Shown: positions 1 to 7,210 of the stretch, piece by piece
Numbering within the stretch: position 1 is the first letter of the stretch
How the letters are laid out: each line of letters opens with the position of its first letter
NCBI GenBank assembly: GCA_012961745.1
Contig: DTYT01000008.1
Span: 1-9,567, forward strand
Length of the DNA stretch: 9,567 bases
Origin: Kiritimatiellia bacterium
Lineage (GTDB): Bacteria > Verrucomicrobiota > Kiritimatiellia > B70-G9
Reading direction: 5' to 3'
The notes under the pieces: model-generated
What the model was told of the DNA's origin: nothing
What the model saw: only the letters and a program-made list of their open reading frames with translations
Database searches by the model: none
Position numbers and translations under genes: made by a program

Positions 1-1016
1 CTCACGGTGGGCCTGAAGTGCTCGGGATGGTGCCGTTTCAAGGCCAGCAAGCCGATGGCCGCCAGTGGCAAGGCCAAGCCGAAGTGCCGCCAGAGAGCGC
101 GGGGGGCGGCCGCCGCGCAAAGAAGAAATTCCCGTAACAGTTCATGTATCCTCAGCGATCCCAAGGAATGCAGAACCCATACCCCTTGCTGGTACCTTTG
201 GATATTGTGGTCATAGTACGCTACTCCTGCGGCGTGTAGGTATATCCGGTAGGTCACGTAGGCCAAGGGTAGTGCCGCGATGAACGAGGCGGTCAGCCGA
301 ACGTTCCCCAGCAGCAGCAGTACCGCCACAACTGCGAGGACCACCGCCACGTTCGGTTTGTACAAGTAGAGTATGCCGAAAAGCAGGCCCCAGCCGGCGC
401 ATTCCGTGCGGCCCGGTCGCCTGGGCGACTGCTTCCGGAGGGAGTACCATCTGACTGCTGCGAAACCTAGCAGCGCCACCGGAACATGGATGTACATATG
501 GGTCATGCACACCGCCACGTACGCATGAACAAAGCCCATGCTCATGAGGAACAGCGTGCCGATCAGGGCCGCGAAAGGATTCAGCCAGCGGGCGGCTGCG
601 GTGTACTGGAGCGCGGCGGCCGCAAGCAGGTAGAGCAGGTTGGTCAGCAGGAGAATCCACCCCGCGACACGGTAGGAGAGATCGAAATCGTCATCCAATG
701 CCTTCCAGAACCGGGCCAGCCCGCGGAGCAGGAGGTGTCCCGTCAATCCGTAGAGGGGGCGTTCGCACCTCTGCCGGACGCGCCCGGCGAGGGATTGTGG
801 AAAGGGATAGGCCGCAATATCCAATTCTAGCCGTGCGTCCTGATGCCACTGGATGGCGATCCAACTTTTGGGGACCAGCTCCCGGGTCCCGGGCTGTAGA
901 TGCGCATGTCGGGCGTACTGCGGCAGAAGGACACCGTGCGCCATCACCAGACCACTTGCGATCGTGATGAGAACCCAGTGAATCGGTGGGAGGCGCTGCC
1001 GGCCTGTGCCCATCAT
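1..1016 (-). CDS. Polytopic membrane protein, partial (possible GT-C glycosyltransferase or polymerase)
   Basis: Reading the minus strand from the ATG at 1016 gives 338 codons without a stop before the left edge, so the gene is truncated at its 3' end. It begins MMGTGRQRLPPIHWVL. I see a hydrophobic segment at about residues 13-31, a polar stretch of about 85 residues rich in charged and aromatic residues (32-117), then hydrophobic segments near 119-136, 147-165, 174-190, 208-237 (probably two), 243-260 and 313-327. One membrane span, a long outer loop, then many spans is the plan of GT-C glycosyltransferases that use lipid-linked donors outside the membrane. An O-antigen polymerase is the other option, and no family motif settles it. 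AGGA lies 7 bases before the start. It follows the methyltransferase by 23 bases, so it is probably the next gene of the same operon. Function is inference from topology and context; that it is a real membrane protein is much surer. Confidence 0.75.
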   Translation of the reverse strand, partial: MMGTGRQRLPPIHWVLITIASGLVMAHGVLLPQYARHAHLQPGTRELVPKSWIAIQWHQDARLELDIAAYPFPQSLAGRVRQRCERPLYGLTGHLLLRGLARFWKALDDDFDLSYRVAGWILLLTNLLYLLAAAALQYTAAARWLNPFAALIGTLFLMSMGFVHAYVAVCMTHMYIHVPVALLGFAAVRWYSLRKQSPRRPGRTECAGWGLLFGILYLYKPNVAVVLAVVAVLLLLGNVRLTASFIAALPLAYVTYRIYLHAAGVAYYDHNIQRYQQGVWVLHSLGSLRIHELLREFLLCAAAAPRALWRHFGLALPLAAIGLLALKRHHPEHFRPTV

Positions 1017-1039
1017 GTGCTCATCCTGTTCCGTCGCTG

Positions 1040-1840
1040 CTATCTGTCGGGGTGGTTCTCCCCAGGATTCTTTATCCGGAGCACCACTGCTCCGCGGTAC
1101 TGGAAGAAGCGTGCCAGCCAGTTGGGCGGCTCCAGGCACTCGTCTCCCTGACGGTGGAACCACAAGACGGTTTCCCATTGATCCAGTGACGCGACCGCGT
1201 CCGAGTCGGGCATCCAGTACTGCTCGTAGTTGGGCCTCAAGCGGGTATAGCGGTAAGGGAGGTTCCTTCCCCCCAGCAGATGCCGCCCCAGGAGAATAAA
1301 ACGCAACCGGAGTAGTGCCAGGGCGCGGCATGGTGCGGTGCGATGCAGGTGCGCATAGACTTTGACCAGTTTTCCCCGCCAGTTGAAGTCGGAGAAAGGA
1401 CGCACCGGATATCCCCCGGCGGCGTAGGAGGGACAATGCCATGCCGGCCGGAAGATCAGGATGCCGTCGGGTTTCAGAACCCGTCGGATCTCGCGGAGCA
1501 CCCGCTCCGGTTCGGGGACATGCTCTACGGTGGCGTGGGTCCACACCGCCTCGAAACTCGAATCGGCAAAGGGAAGTTCGCGCGCATCGCATGCGAAGAA
1601 AGGCTTTTTCAGGTAACGGCCCGCTTGTTCCGAACAGTCCACTCCGGTGTAGTCCGCGACCAATTGCTGGAAGCACCCGCGCCCGCTCCCGATTTCGAGG
1701 CATTTCTTATCGCGCAGCCCGTACTTGTCCAGGATGCGGCAGAGCTCGAAATAGAAGGGATGGTCTTGCGGATTGGTCACCGCCGCGTAAGTCGAGTCCG
1801 AATACTGGCGGTCATAGAATGTCCGGGCGTCGCTGTTCAC
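1040..1840 (-). CDS. Class I SAM-dependent methyltransferase
   Basis: This 266-residue protein is a Rossmann-fold methyltransferase of the Methyltransf_11/25 type. Motif I (SAM binding) is LEIGSGRGCF at residues 48-57, the acidic end of strand 2 is GVDCS at 66-70, the DARELPFADSSFEAVW segment at 85-100 matches the post-II/III region, and EHVPEPERVLREIRRVLKPDG follows at 106-126. The start is a GTG inside GTGA, sharing bases with the TGA stop of the flippase, which implies translational coupling. An AGGAG at 1853-1857 lies 12 bases upstream, slightly far. A longer open frame continues upstream but is only a shadow of the flippase gene. The C-terminal half (from about 150) is Arg- and aromatic-rich and matches nothing I recognise. 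In a polysaccharide cluster the likely role is O-methylation of a sugar or a chain-terminating cap. The substrate is not visible in the sequence, and a lipid or quinone substrate is possible. Confidence 0.9.
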   Translation of the reverse strand: MNSDARTFYDRQYSDSTYAAVTNPQDHPFYFELCRILDKYGLRDKKCLEIGSGRGCFQQLVADYTGVDCSEQAGRYLKKPFFACDARELPFADSSFEAVWTHATVEHVPEPERVLREIRRVLKPDGILIFRPAWHCPSYAAGGYPVRPFSDFNWRGKLVKVYAHLHRTAPCRALALLRLRFILLGRHLLGGRNLPYRYTRLRPNYEQYWMPDSDAVASLDQWETVLWFHRQGDECLEPPNWLARFFQYRGAVVLRIKNPGENHPDR

Positions 1841-3123
1841 GGATGTGGTTCTCTCCTTTCCCTGAGGACCAGCCACCCCATACCGGCGTTGACCAGGATC
1901 GCATCGGTCAATAGTCCGGCGACGTAACCGGCGGAGAACGAACAAAGCCCCCAACCGGCCCGGAAGAACCCTAGACTGCAAGCCAGTTGGACTGCCAGTC
2001 CCCCGGCGAAGATCAAGATCAGCCAGCGCTGTTTCCCGGCCGCGATGAAGAATACGTAAGGAATGACTGCCGCCCACGGTATCAGGCCGGCGAGAAGGAT
2101 TCGGGTGGCTGGAATTCCGGGCGTGTAGCGGGGCAACAGCCAGCGCACTAGCGGGCCGGTGACCGCCCAACCGGCGAGAGCGGCCCCCACGGCGGCCGCC
2201 AGGATGTATGCCACCGGAACCAGCAGGAACCGGGCGACTTCGGACAACCGCCGGGTCCGCCCGTAGATTTCCCCCAGGCTGGGCAGGATGGCGCGGGCGG
2301 TACATTGATCCGCCAGACGCAGGAATGAAAGAAAGAGTAACCCCGGCCAGAAGTACCCCAGATAGAGGTCATCCATCATCGTTCCCACCAAGGTCTGCGT
2401 CACCACCGATGCCGACGCCATTATGAAGTTGGCGGTCAGGATTGGGAAGCCGTTCCGGATCAGCAGCCGCAGCTCGCTCGAATCCATGCGGCAGGGTTTG
2501 ATCTGCTGCGGGGTCATCCGCCACACCAGCATGAGGGGAAGCACGCTGGCCAGTATCAATCGCGCCCGCAACCCCGCCACCCCGAGAAGTACTAGAGGAA
2601 GAAACAGCCACCAGAGAGCCGATTCGATGAGGAAAAGACGTTGGAGCTGCCGGAACTTCTTTTCCGCAGTGAGGTAGGTCATGCCCAGCAGGCAAAGCAG
2701 CACCAGCGCGGAGAAGAAGGCCCCCCAGTAGAGTTTCCATGCCGTTTCCGGGCTGCTGCAGAAGCATGCCGCCAGCACCGCCGCTCCACCGGCCAAGCAT
2801 ATCAAGCTGGAAACCGTGACCGATTTCAGGGCATGAGACCACAGCCGCTCCCCGGTCGCCGCCTCTCCCTTGCCGCGGTACAACGGAACCAGACGTTCCG
2901 CCCCGTAGGTCACCCCCAGCGTCAGCCAAGGCGCATAGAAGGTCACAATGCCCAGCCAGGCCACCAGGCCCATCTGCTCCGGCGCTACCAGCCGGGCGGC
3001 CACCAGGGAGGCAGTCAACCGCATGAAAATCGAAATGGCACGCGAGCCGAGCAAGCCGGAGAGACTCCCGAGGAGATCCCGCAGGGCGGAAGGCTGCCTG
3101 AGTGGAACCGTCGGACCCGACAT
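1837..3123 (-). CDS. Wzx-like polysaccharide/lipid-linked oligosaccharide flippase (MOP superfamily)
   Basis: This 428-residue protein is nearly all hydrophobic helices, about 12-14 spans, with the usual Wzx/PST length. It opens with a short basic cytoplasmic N-terminus and the segment around SLSGLLGSRAISIFMRL (20-36). The middle block RLLIRNGFPILTANF (219-233), followed by VVTQTLVGTMMDDLYLGYF, matches the G-P then D...G-Y pattern at the start of the second half of MOP flippases. LLPRYTPGIPATRILL (329-344) matches the loop before the last helix bundle. The family moves undecaprenyl-linked oligosaccharide from the inner to the outer leaflet. I chose the ATG at 3123 because it lies one base after the GT2 stop and has GGGGA about 7 bases upstream. 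An in-frame ATG triplet at 3186 would add 21 residues rich in Gly, Pro and Arg and overlap the GT2 gene. The TGA stop overlaps the methyltransferase GTG. Confidence 0.88.
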   Translation of the reverse strand: MSGPTVPLRQPSALRDLLGSLSGLLGSRAISIFMRLTASLVAARLVAPEQMGLVAWLGIVTFYAPWLTLGVTYGAERLVPLYRGKGEAATGERLWSHALKSVTVSSLICLAGGAAVLAACFCSSPETAWKLYWGAFFSALVLLCLLGMTYLTAEKKFRQLQRLFLIESALWWLFLPLVLLGVAGLRARLILASVLPLMLVWRMTPQQIKPCRMDSSELRLLIRNGFPILTANFIMASASVVTQTLVGTMMDDLYLGYFWPGLLFLSFLRLADQCTARAILPSLGEIYGRTRRLSEVARFLLVPVAYILAAAVGAALAGWAVTGPLVRWLLPRYTPGIPATRILLAGLIPWAAVIPYVFFIAAGKQRWLILIFAGGLAVQLACSLGFFRAGWGLCSFSAGYVAGLLTDAILVNAGMGWLVLRERREPHP

Positions 3124-3124
3124 T

Positions 3125-4204
3125 TCAAATCCCCGTACCCGGCTTCGCAGCGGGCCTGGAGGAGCCCCAGCGATGATCATCATCACCCATACGGCCGCCC
3201 CCGGACCGCCGGCGTCGCCCGAAGCTGCGTGAAACCTCTATACGCATGACCGCCACTCCCAATCCCCAGCATTCGTGGCGTGCCGGTCCGATGGCCGCCT
3301 TGCGACCCGCCGCGGCGCCGGCCAGCCAGCCCAGGCACCCGCCAATGTACAGCGGACTCAACAGCAGCAAGAGCGCCAGGCCCCCGGGATAGTCGCGCAG
3401 CAGCCGGCCCGCCGTGAGCAGACCCCGGTACAGGGCCATGCACGGCAGGTATGCCCCCGATCGTAAATAGTAGTTGCCCCCCGCCATGCTCGGCATCCGT
3501 TCCCGGCTGAGGGCGAAACTGCGTCCCAAACGAAACTGATGCCGCAGGTAGTCACGGTATCGCGTCCGGTTGATATGCGCCACTGTTACCGACGGTTCGA
3601 TGAGCAGCGTGTGCCCTTGCTGGAACAGGCGCCGGCTGAACACGGCGTCTTCCCCCGGCCAGAAATCTTCCGGGAATCCGCCGCTGGCCAGGAAAGTATC
3701 CCGCCGGATGGCGAGGCAATAGGCGGGCAGGCAGGCCACCCGCCGCTGGCGGCAGCGCCCGATGTAGCCGCTGAACTCGCTGAGAAAGGAGACCCATCCG
3801 ACGATATGCGCCGGGTTTGCGTTGCGGAGGGAGCCCGCGAATGCGCGGCGGCCGGGGTGACGGTGAAACGCCGCCATGACGGCTTTGGTCCATCCGGGCG
3901 GCACTACGCAATCGGTATCCAGGAACACCAGGAAGGTGGCCGAGGCCGCCTCTGCGCCGATGTTGCGCGCCTTCCCGGCGAACACGCGCTCGGGGAGGTG
4001 GATGAACCTCACCCGGGGATGGCGGCGCCGGTACGACTCCCGGGGAAAATCGGGAGAGCTGTCCACCACGATGACCTCGCGGGGCGGGGGACACTGCGCA
4101 GCCAGGCCGTCCAGGCAGCGGGGCAGGTTATCCCCGCTTTTGTAGGACGGGATGATTACCGCGAGATCCACCGGCTGCTGGTCGCCATGTCGCGCCTCAT
4201 CCAT
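3125..4204 (-). CDS. Glycosyltransferase family 2 with C-terminal membrane segments
   Basis: This 359-residue GT-A-fold enzyme shows the GT2 signature in order: VIIPSYKSGDNLPRCLDGL at residues 16-34 (nucleotide binding), EVIVVDSS at 43-50, the metal-binding DxD as FLDTDC at 94-99, and the acceptor/catalytic block GGFPEDFWPGEDAVFSRRL at 175-193. Hydrophobic stretches at about 252-264 and 274-299 should anchor it to the cytoplasmic face of the membrane. It would transfer a sugar from a nucleotide donor to a lipid-linked acceptor; which sugar cannot be read. The ATG at 4204 overlaps the last 8 bases of the GT4 gene (ATGGATGA), and the GT2 signature starts 15 residues later. The open frame extends 57 codons further upstream, but that part is antisense-like sequence inside GT4. 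The tail after residue 320 is odd: Arg/Gly-rich, with an acidic DDD patch, and probably disordered. The stop lies one base before the flippase ATG. Confidence 0.9.
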   Translation of the reverse strand: MDEARHGDQQPVDLAVIIPSYKSGDNLPRCLDGLAAQCPPPREVIVVDSSPDFPRESYRRRHPRVRFIHLPERVFAGKARNIGAEAASATFLVFLDTDCVVPPGWTKAVMAAFHRHPGRRAFAGSLRNANPAHIVGWVSFLSEFSGYIGRCRQRRVACLPAYCLAIRRDTFLASGGFPEDFWPGEDAVFSRRLFQQGHTLLIEPSVTVAHINRTRYRDYLRHQFRLGRSFALSRERMPSMAGGNYYLRSGAYLPCMALYRGLLTAGRLLRDYPGGLALLLLLSPLYIGGCLGWLAGAAAGRKAAIGPARHECWGLGVAVMRIEVSRSFGRRRRSGGGRMGDDDHRWGSSRPAAKPGTGI

Positions 4205-5387
4205 GGCTCGTGCCCCCGCGCTTGCGACTGTGCGCCTGGATGACGGCGGCCAAAGTATCGTGGTAGGCTCGGGCCAGACGCTCCCAGTTGAATTTTTCAC
4301 GGGCGCGTTTCCGCGCCGCCTCGCCGAACCGCTTCCTCTTCTCTGCGTCGGCCAGAAGCCGGCAGACCGCCTCACTGAACCCTCGGATGTCCTGCGGATC
4401 CACCAGCCACCCGGTCACTCCATGCTCCACCGCATCAGGGACTCCGCCCACCCGGGTGGAAACGCTGGGTACACCGCAAAGCGCGGCCTCCAGGAAAACT
4501 ATACCGAAACCTTCCATGTCCCCCGGGATCGATCTGACCGGCAGAGCGAAAAGCTCGCTGCGCATCATCAGGAAGCGCAGCAGGGCCCCCGGGACATGTC
4601 CCAGCAGCCGGACATGATATTGCAGGTCCAGTTCCTCCACCGCCGCCCGGATTTCGTCGCTGATCCGCTCGCGGTGGATCAGGGAGGCGGCCGGGTCCGT
4701 ACCCACGATCAACAGGAGGACTTCCGGATAGCGCCGGACCACTTCGGGCATGACCTCGCGGACCAACTCCAGGAACCCTTTCCTCCGCACCAGGCGTCCA
4801 GCGGACAGGATTACGCGGCGGCCCTGCAGCTCCTGCTCCCATTTCTGGAACCCGCCCCCGCGCGGCGCCGCTTCCCACCGCGCTGGTTCGATGCCGGGAG
4901 GAATGACCGCGATGCGCTGCGGCGGTACGCCTCTCTGCCGCAGCAGCGAGGCGGTAGCCCGGCTGATAGCCACTATCCGGTCGGCACGTCGCAGCCACCA
5001 GCGCAGGCCGGCCTGGAGCAGTTTCCCGCCCTGGAGGAGGTCACTGCCGTACACGATCAGGCACAGGGGAATGCGGAACGGGCGTGCCAGAACCAAGCCC
5101 ACCGGGAGTGTCAGCAGACTGCCGCACAGAATGACGTCCGGGGGATGCCGGGCGCAGATTCCCAGGCCGCGCGCCAAGGCGTGGAGCAGAAAGCCTGGAA
5201 CCCCGCGCCGCGGAGCGCGCAACACCGGCGGGTATTCTTCACTGCGGCGGGAATCGTTTTCCGCACGCGAAGTGATCACGGTGATCCGGTCTCCGAGCCC
5301 ACGCAATCCCCGGTGAAGCCCGAAGATGACTTTCTCGATCCCCCCGGTCCGGGGGGGATAATTCCAGCTGAGCAGCAGAATGTTCAT
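4197..5387 (-). CDS. Glycosyltransferase family 4 (GT-B fold)
   Basis: This 396-residue protein has the full GT4 layout. The N-terminal Rossmann domain starts MNILLLSWNYPPRTGGIEKV; the PPRTGGIE stretch at 11-18 is the usual glycine loop. The linker holds RADRIVAISRATASLL (134-149) and VIPPGIEPARW (161-171). The C-terminal domain carries ILSAGRLVRRKGFLELV (193-209), and the donor-binding E-x7-E motif is EGFGIVFLEA (292-301, Glu292 and Glu300), followed by GGVPDAVEHGVTGWLV (314-329). It should use an NDP-sugar to extend a lipid-linked glycan at the inner membrane face, with retention of configuration as is usual in GT4; donor and acceptor are unknown. It is the first gene of the leftward operon. 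I see no good Shine-Dalgarno before its ATG (CGTCCAATG), so start efficiency or a leaderless message is uncertain. Its last bases overlap the GT2 start. Confidence 0.92.
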   Translation of the reverse strand: MNILLLSWNYPPRTGGIEKVIFGLHRGLRGLGDRITVITSRAENDSRRSEEYPPVLRAPRRGVPGFLLHALARGLGICARHPPDVILCGSLLTLPVGLVLARPFRIPLCLIVYGSDLLQGGKLLQAGLRWWLRRADRIVAISRATASLLRQRGVPPQRIAVIPPGIEPARWEAAPRGGGFQKWEQELQGRRVILSAGRLVRRKGFLELVREVMPEVVRRYPEVLLLIVGTDPAASLIHRERISDEIRAAVEELDLQYHVRLLGHVPGALLRFLMMRSELFALPVRSIPGDMEGFGIVFLEAALCGVPSVSTRVGGVPDAVEHGVTGWLVDPQDIRGFSEAVCRLLADAEKRKRFGEAARKRAREKFNWERLARAYHDTLAAVIQAHSRKRGGTSHG

Positions 5388-5453
5388 TGGACGAATGTTT
5401 TCGGGCCCCGGGCCGCTCGGCAGCGCACGCGCAGTGCCGGCGCGATATGGTCG

Positions 5454-5468
5454 CGGTCCGAGGGACCG
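5454..5468. repeat. Short perfect inverted repeat in the divergent intergenic region
   Basis: CGGTCC-GAG-GGACCG is a 6-bp perfect stem with a 3-base loop, between the leftward GT4 operon and the rightward rfb operon. A run of seven T lies at 5479-5485, ten bases after the stem, which is too far for a standard terminator. It could be an operator half-site pair for a regulator or chance in GC-rich DNA. I see no convincing -35/-10 pair for the leftward operon nearby. Confidence 0.35.
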
Positions 5469-5498
5469 ACTGCAACGGTTTTTTTCACCGGCCGAGGG

Positions 5499-5539
5499 GG
5501 CGCCCCCCGGCGGGAATGGGGTTGCCTTCGGGGGGCGCC
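5499..5539. repeat. 11-bp perfect inverted repeat over the rfb promoter region
   Basis: GGCGCCCCCCG at 5499-5509 is the exact reverse complement of CGGGGGGCGCC at 5529-5539, with 19 bases between. The right arm falls in the spacer of the candidate promoter at 5522-5550. It could be an operator or an attenuator-like fold. The arms are of low complexity (G and C runs), so chance is a fair alternative. Confidence 0.4.
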
Positions 5540-5550
5540 GCGGCTAGAGT
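5522..5550 (+). promoter_or_regulatory. Candidate sigma70-type promoter for rfbA-rfbD-rfbB
   Basis: TTGCCT at 5522-5527 and TAGAGT at 5545-5550 are separated by exactly 17 bases. Each matches its consensus hexamer at about four positions. This would start transcription near 5557, giving a leader of about 40 bases before the rfbA ATG at 5598. The GC-rich spacer and the unknown host sigma factor keep confidence low. Confidence 0.35.
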
Positions 5551-5552
5551 GA

Positions 5553-5584
5553 TCCCATGATCGGGGGGGTTGCGGCGCATGGGA
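5553..5584 (+). promoter_or_regulatory. Leader hairpin upstream of rfbA
   Basis: TCCCATG at 5553-5559 pairs with CATGGGA at 5578-5584 around an 18-base G-rich loop. In the rfb message this would be a 7-bp stem just before the ribosome-binding stretch GGTGGGGA (5586-5593) of rfbA. It might tune translation. No known riboswitch class is recognised. Confidence 0.3.
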
Positions 5585-5597
5585 CGGTGGGGATGCC

Positions 5598-6338
5598 ATG
5601 AAGGGCATAGTTCTGGCCGGAGGACTGGGTAAGCGGCTCAAGCCGCTGACCAAGATCACCAACAAGCACCTGCTTCCCGTCTACAACAGGCCCATGATCT
5701 ATTACCCGATCCAGATGCTGGTGGAGGCGGGAATCGAGGACATCATGATCGTCACCGGCGGAAATCACGCCGGCGAATTCCTGCGCCTGCTCGGGAACGG
5801 GCATGAATTCGGCTTGAAGCGTCTGCACTATACCTACCAGGAAGGCGAGGGGGGCATAGCCCAGGCGCTGGGACTCACCGAGGAGTTCGCCGACGGCGAG
5901 CGCATAGTAGTGGTGCTCGGCGACAACATTCTGGGACGCGGCATCCGGGGCGGGGTGGAGCGCTTCCGCCGGCAGGAAACCGGGGCGCGGATCTTCCTCA
6001 AGGAAGTTGAGCACCCGTGGGAATACGGCATCGCCGAAATCGAGGAGGGCCGCATACGCCGCATCCGCGAGAAGCCCCCGGACAGCCCCAGTCGCCTGGC
6101 GGTTATCGGTGTATACATGTACCCGCCGGATGTCTACGAAATCGTCCACGGCCTGAAACCTTCCGACCGCGGAGAGTTGGAGATCACCGACGTCAACAAC
6201 GTTTATCTGGAGCGCGGCGAACTGGAATACGAAATCGTTACCGGCTGGTGGCTGGACGCCGGGGAGAACCACGAGGCTCTGCTCCGGGCGAATCTCACCA
6301 TCGCCCGCCGGGAAGGAGTCACCTTGCAAAGCCGATGA
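5598..6338 (+). CDS. rfbA: Glucose-1-phosphate thymidylyltransferase, short form (RmlA)
   Basis: RmlA joins dTTP and glucose-1-phosphate to make dTDP-glucose, the first step to dTDP-L-rhamnose and related 6-deoxy sugars. The 246-residue protein begins with the nucleotide loop MKGIVLAGGLGKRLKPLT (1-18; most RmlA proteins have Thr where Lys12 stands), then KHLLPVYNRPMIYYPI (23-38). It has GDN with the metal ligand Asp109 at 108-110, YGIAEI at 143-148, EKP at 158-160, ELEITDVNNVYL at 193-204 and WWLDAG at 217-222 with the second metal Asp220. Classical RmlA is about 290 residues; this one stops soon after LLRANLTIA and lacks the last 45 or so residues, which in the long form help assembly and feedback control. 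The ATG is preceded by GGTGGGGA. The TGA stop overlaps the rfbD ATG. Another sugar or nucleotide specificity is possible, but rfbD and rfbB next door favour dTDP-glucose. Confidence 0.92.
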   Translation: MKGIVLAGGLGKRLKPLTKITNKHLLPVYNRPMIYYPIQMLVEAGIEDIMIVTGGNHAGEFLRLLGNGHEFGLKRLHYTYQEGEGGIAQALGLTEEFADGERIVVVLGDNILGRGIRGGVERFRRQETGARIFLKEVEHPWEYGIAEIEEGRIRRIREKPPDSPSRLAVIGVYMYPPDVYEIVHGLKPSDRGELEITDVNNVYLERGELEYEIVTGWWLDAGENHEALLRANLTIARREGVTLQSR

Positions 6339-7210
6339 AGATCGCGATTCTGGGCGCCAGAGGGATGCTGGGCAGGGACCTGGGGGATATCTGCCGCGCC
6401 GCCGGCCATGAGACGGTGGAGTACGACCTCCCCGGGCTGGACCTGACCGACCCGCCGTGGGTTTTCCGGACCATCCCGAAGTGTGACTGGGTAGTGAACT
6501 GCGCAGCGTACACCGATGTGGACGGCGCCCAGTCCCATCGCGGAGAGGCCTTTGCGGTGAATTGTGATGGTGCTCGGAATGTGGCCCGGGCCTGCGCGCG
6601 GAAGCGGATTCGGCTGCTCCACATCAGCACCGATTACGTGTTCAACGGCTATCGCAGTACCCCTTATTCCGAGAACGACGAGCCGGATCCCATAAACATC
6701 TACGGGGCCAGCAAGCTGGCCGGTGAGAAAGCCGTCAAGGGGGAAGGCGGGCGGTACGCGATCGTGCGCACCCAGGCGCTCTTCGGCCGTCACGGGCACA
6801 ATTTCGTCAAGGCCGTCATCCGCCTGCTGCAGCAGAAGGACTCGGTGGGGGTCGTAGTGGACCAGGTGACATGCCCGACCTATACGCGGCACTTGGCGGA
6901 GGCGATCGAAGGGCTCCTGCAGTTGGATGTGACCGGCGTGGTCCACGTTTCCGCGGAAGGGGAGTGCTCGTGGTACCGGTTCGCCCGCGAGATCGCCTCC
7001 TGCGTGCGGCCCGCGGTGGAGATCAAACCCATCACTTCGGTGGATCTGGGACGCCCGGCGCCGCGTCCCCCCTACGCGGTCCTGGACAAGAAGCGCTTTA
7101 CTCTGCTGACCGGCAGAAAGATGCCCCACTGGCAGCAGGGCCTGCACGAGTACCTCCGGGAGGAGGGCCTGCTGCCGGGTGAGCGGGCTGCAGGGGACGA
7201 AAACCGATGA
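6335..7210 (+). CDS. rfbD: dTDP-4-dehydrorhamnose reductase (RmlD)
   Basis: RmlD reduces dTDP-4-dehydro-L-rhamnose to dTDP-L-rhamnose with NAD(P)H in the cytoplasm. The 291-residue length is standard for this extended short-chain reductase. The dinucleotide loop is GARGMLG at residues 7-13. DWVVNCAAYTDVDGAQ (51-66) is the typical RmlD segment, HISTDYVFNG (96-105) holds the catalytic Thr-Asp, and the catalytic pair is YGASK (Tyr123, Lys127). PTYTRHLAEAI at 181-191 is the substrate-side signature. The ATG at 6335 shares ATGA with the rfbA stop. A GGAAGGAG at 6311-6318 is 16 bases upstream, too far to be ideal, so translation probably depends on coupling. The tail EGLLPGERAAGDENR is less conserved in appearance. 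dTDP-6-deoxy-L-talose synthesis by a related enzyme is a less likely alternative. Confidence 0.93.
   Translation: MKIAILGARGMLGRDLGDICRAAGHETVEYDLPGLDLTDPPWVFRTIPKCDWVVNCAAYTDVDGAQSHRGEAFAVNCDGARNVARACARKRIRLLHISTDYVFNGYRSTPYSENDEPDPINIYGASKLAGEKAVKGEGGRYAIVRTQALFGRHGHNFVKAVIRLLQQKDSVGVVVDQVTCPTYTRHLAEAIEGLLQLDVTGVVHVSAEGECSWYRFAREIASCVRPAVEIKPITSVDLGRPAPRPPYAVLDKKRFTLLTGRKMPHWQQGLHEYLREEGLLPGERAAGDENR

Noticed and set aside
211..660. A 149-codon minus-strand open frame at the left end.
   Set aside because: It is out of frame with the clearly membrane-like protein reading from 1016 to the left edge and has no coherent features.
1841..2305. An upstream extension of the methyltransferase frame to 2305.
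   Set aside because: That part overlaps the flippase in another frame and encodes Arg/Gly/Pro-rich shadow sequence. The GTG within GTGA fits the domain start.
4205..4375. A 57-codon upstream extension of GT2.
   Set aside because: It lies inside GT4 and encodes low-complexity Arg/Ser sequence. The ATG at 4204 fits the GT2 N-terminus.
5444..5475. TTGCAG and CATATC on the minus strand as a promoter for the GT4 operon.
   Set aside because: The spacing is 20 bases and the -10 match is poor.
5463..5485. A stem followed by T7, considered as an intrinsic terminator on the plus strand.
   Set aside because: The T-run starts ten bases after the stem, the closer stem (ACCG with CGGT) is only 4 bp, and no plus-strand gene ends upstream.
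4152..5552. A 466-codon open frame on the plus strand opposite the GT4 gene.
   Set aside because: Its product has no family motif and is rich in Arg, Gln, Pro and Ala. It is an antisense shadow of a clear GT4 gene in GC-rich DNA.
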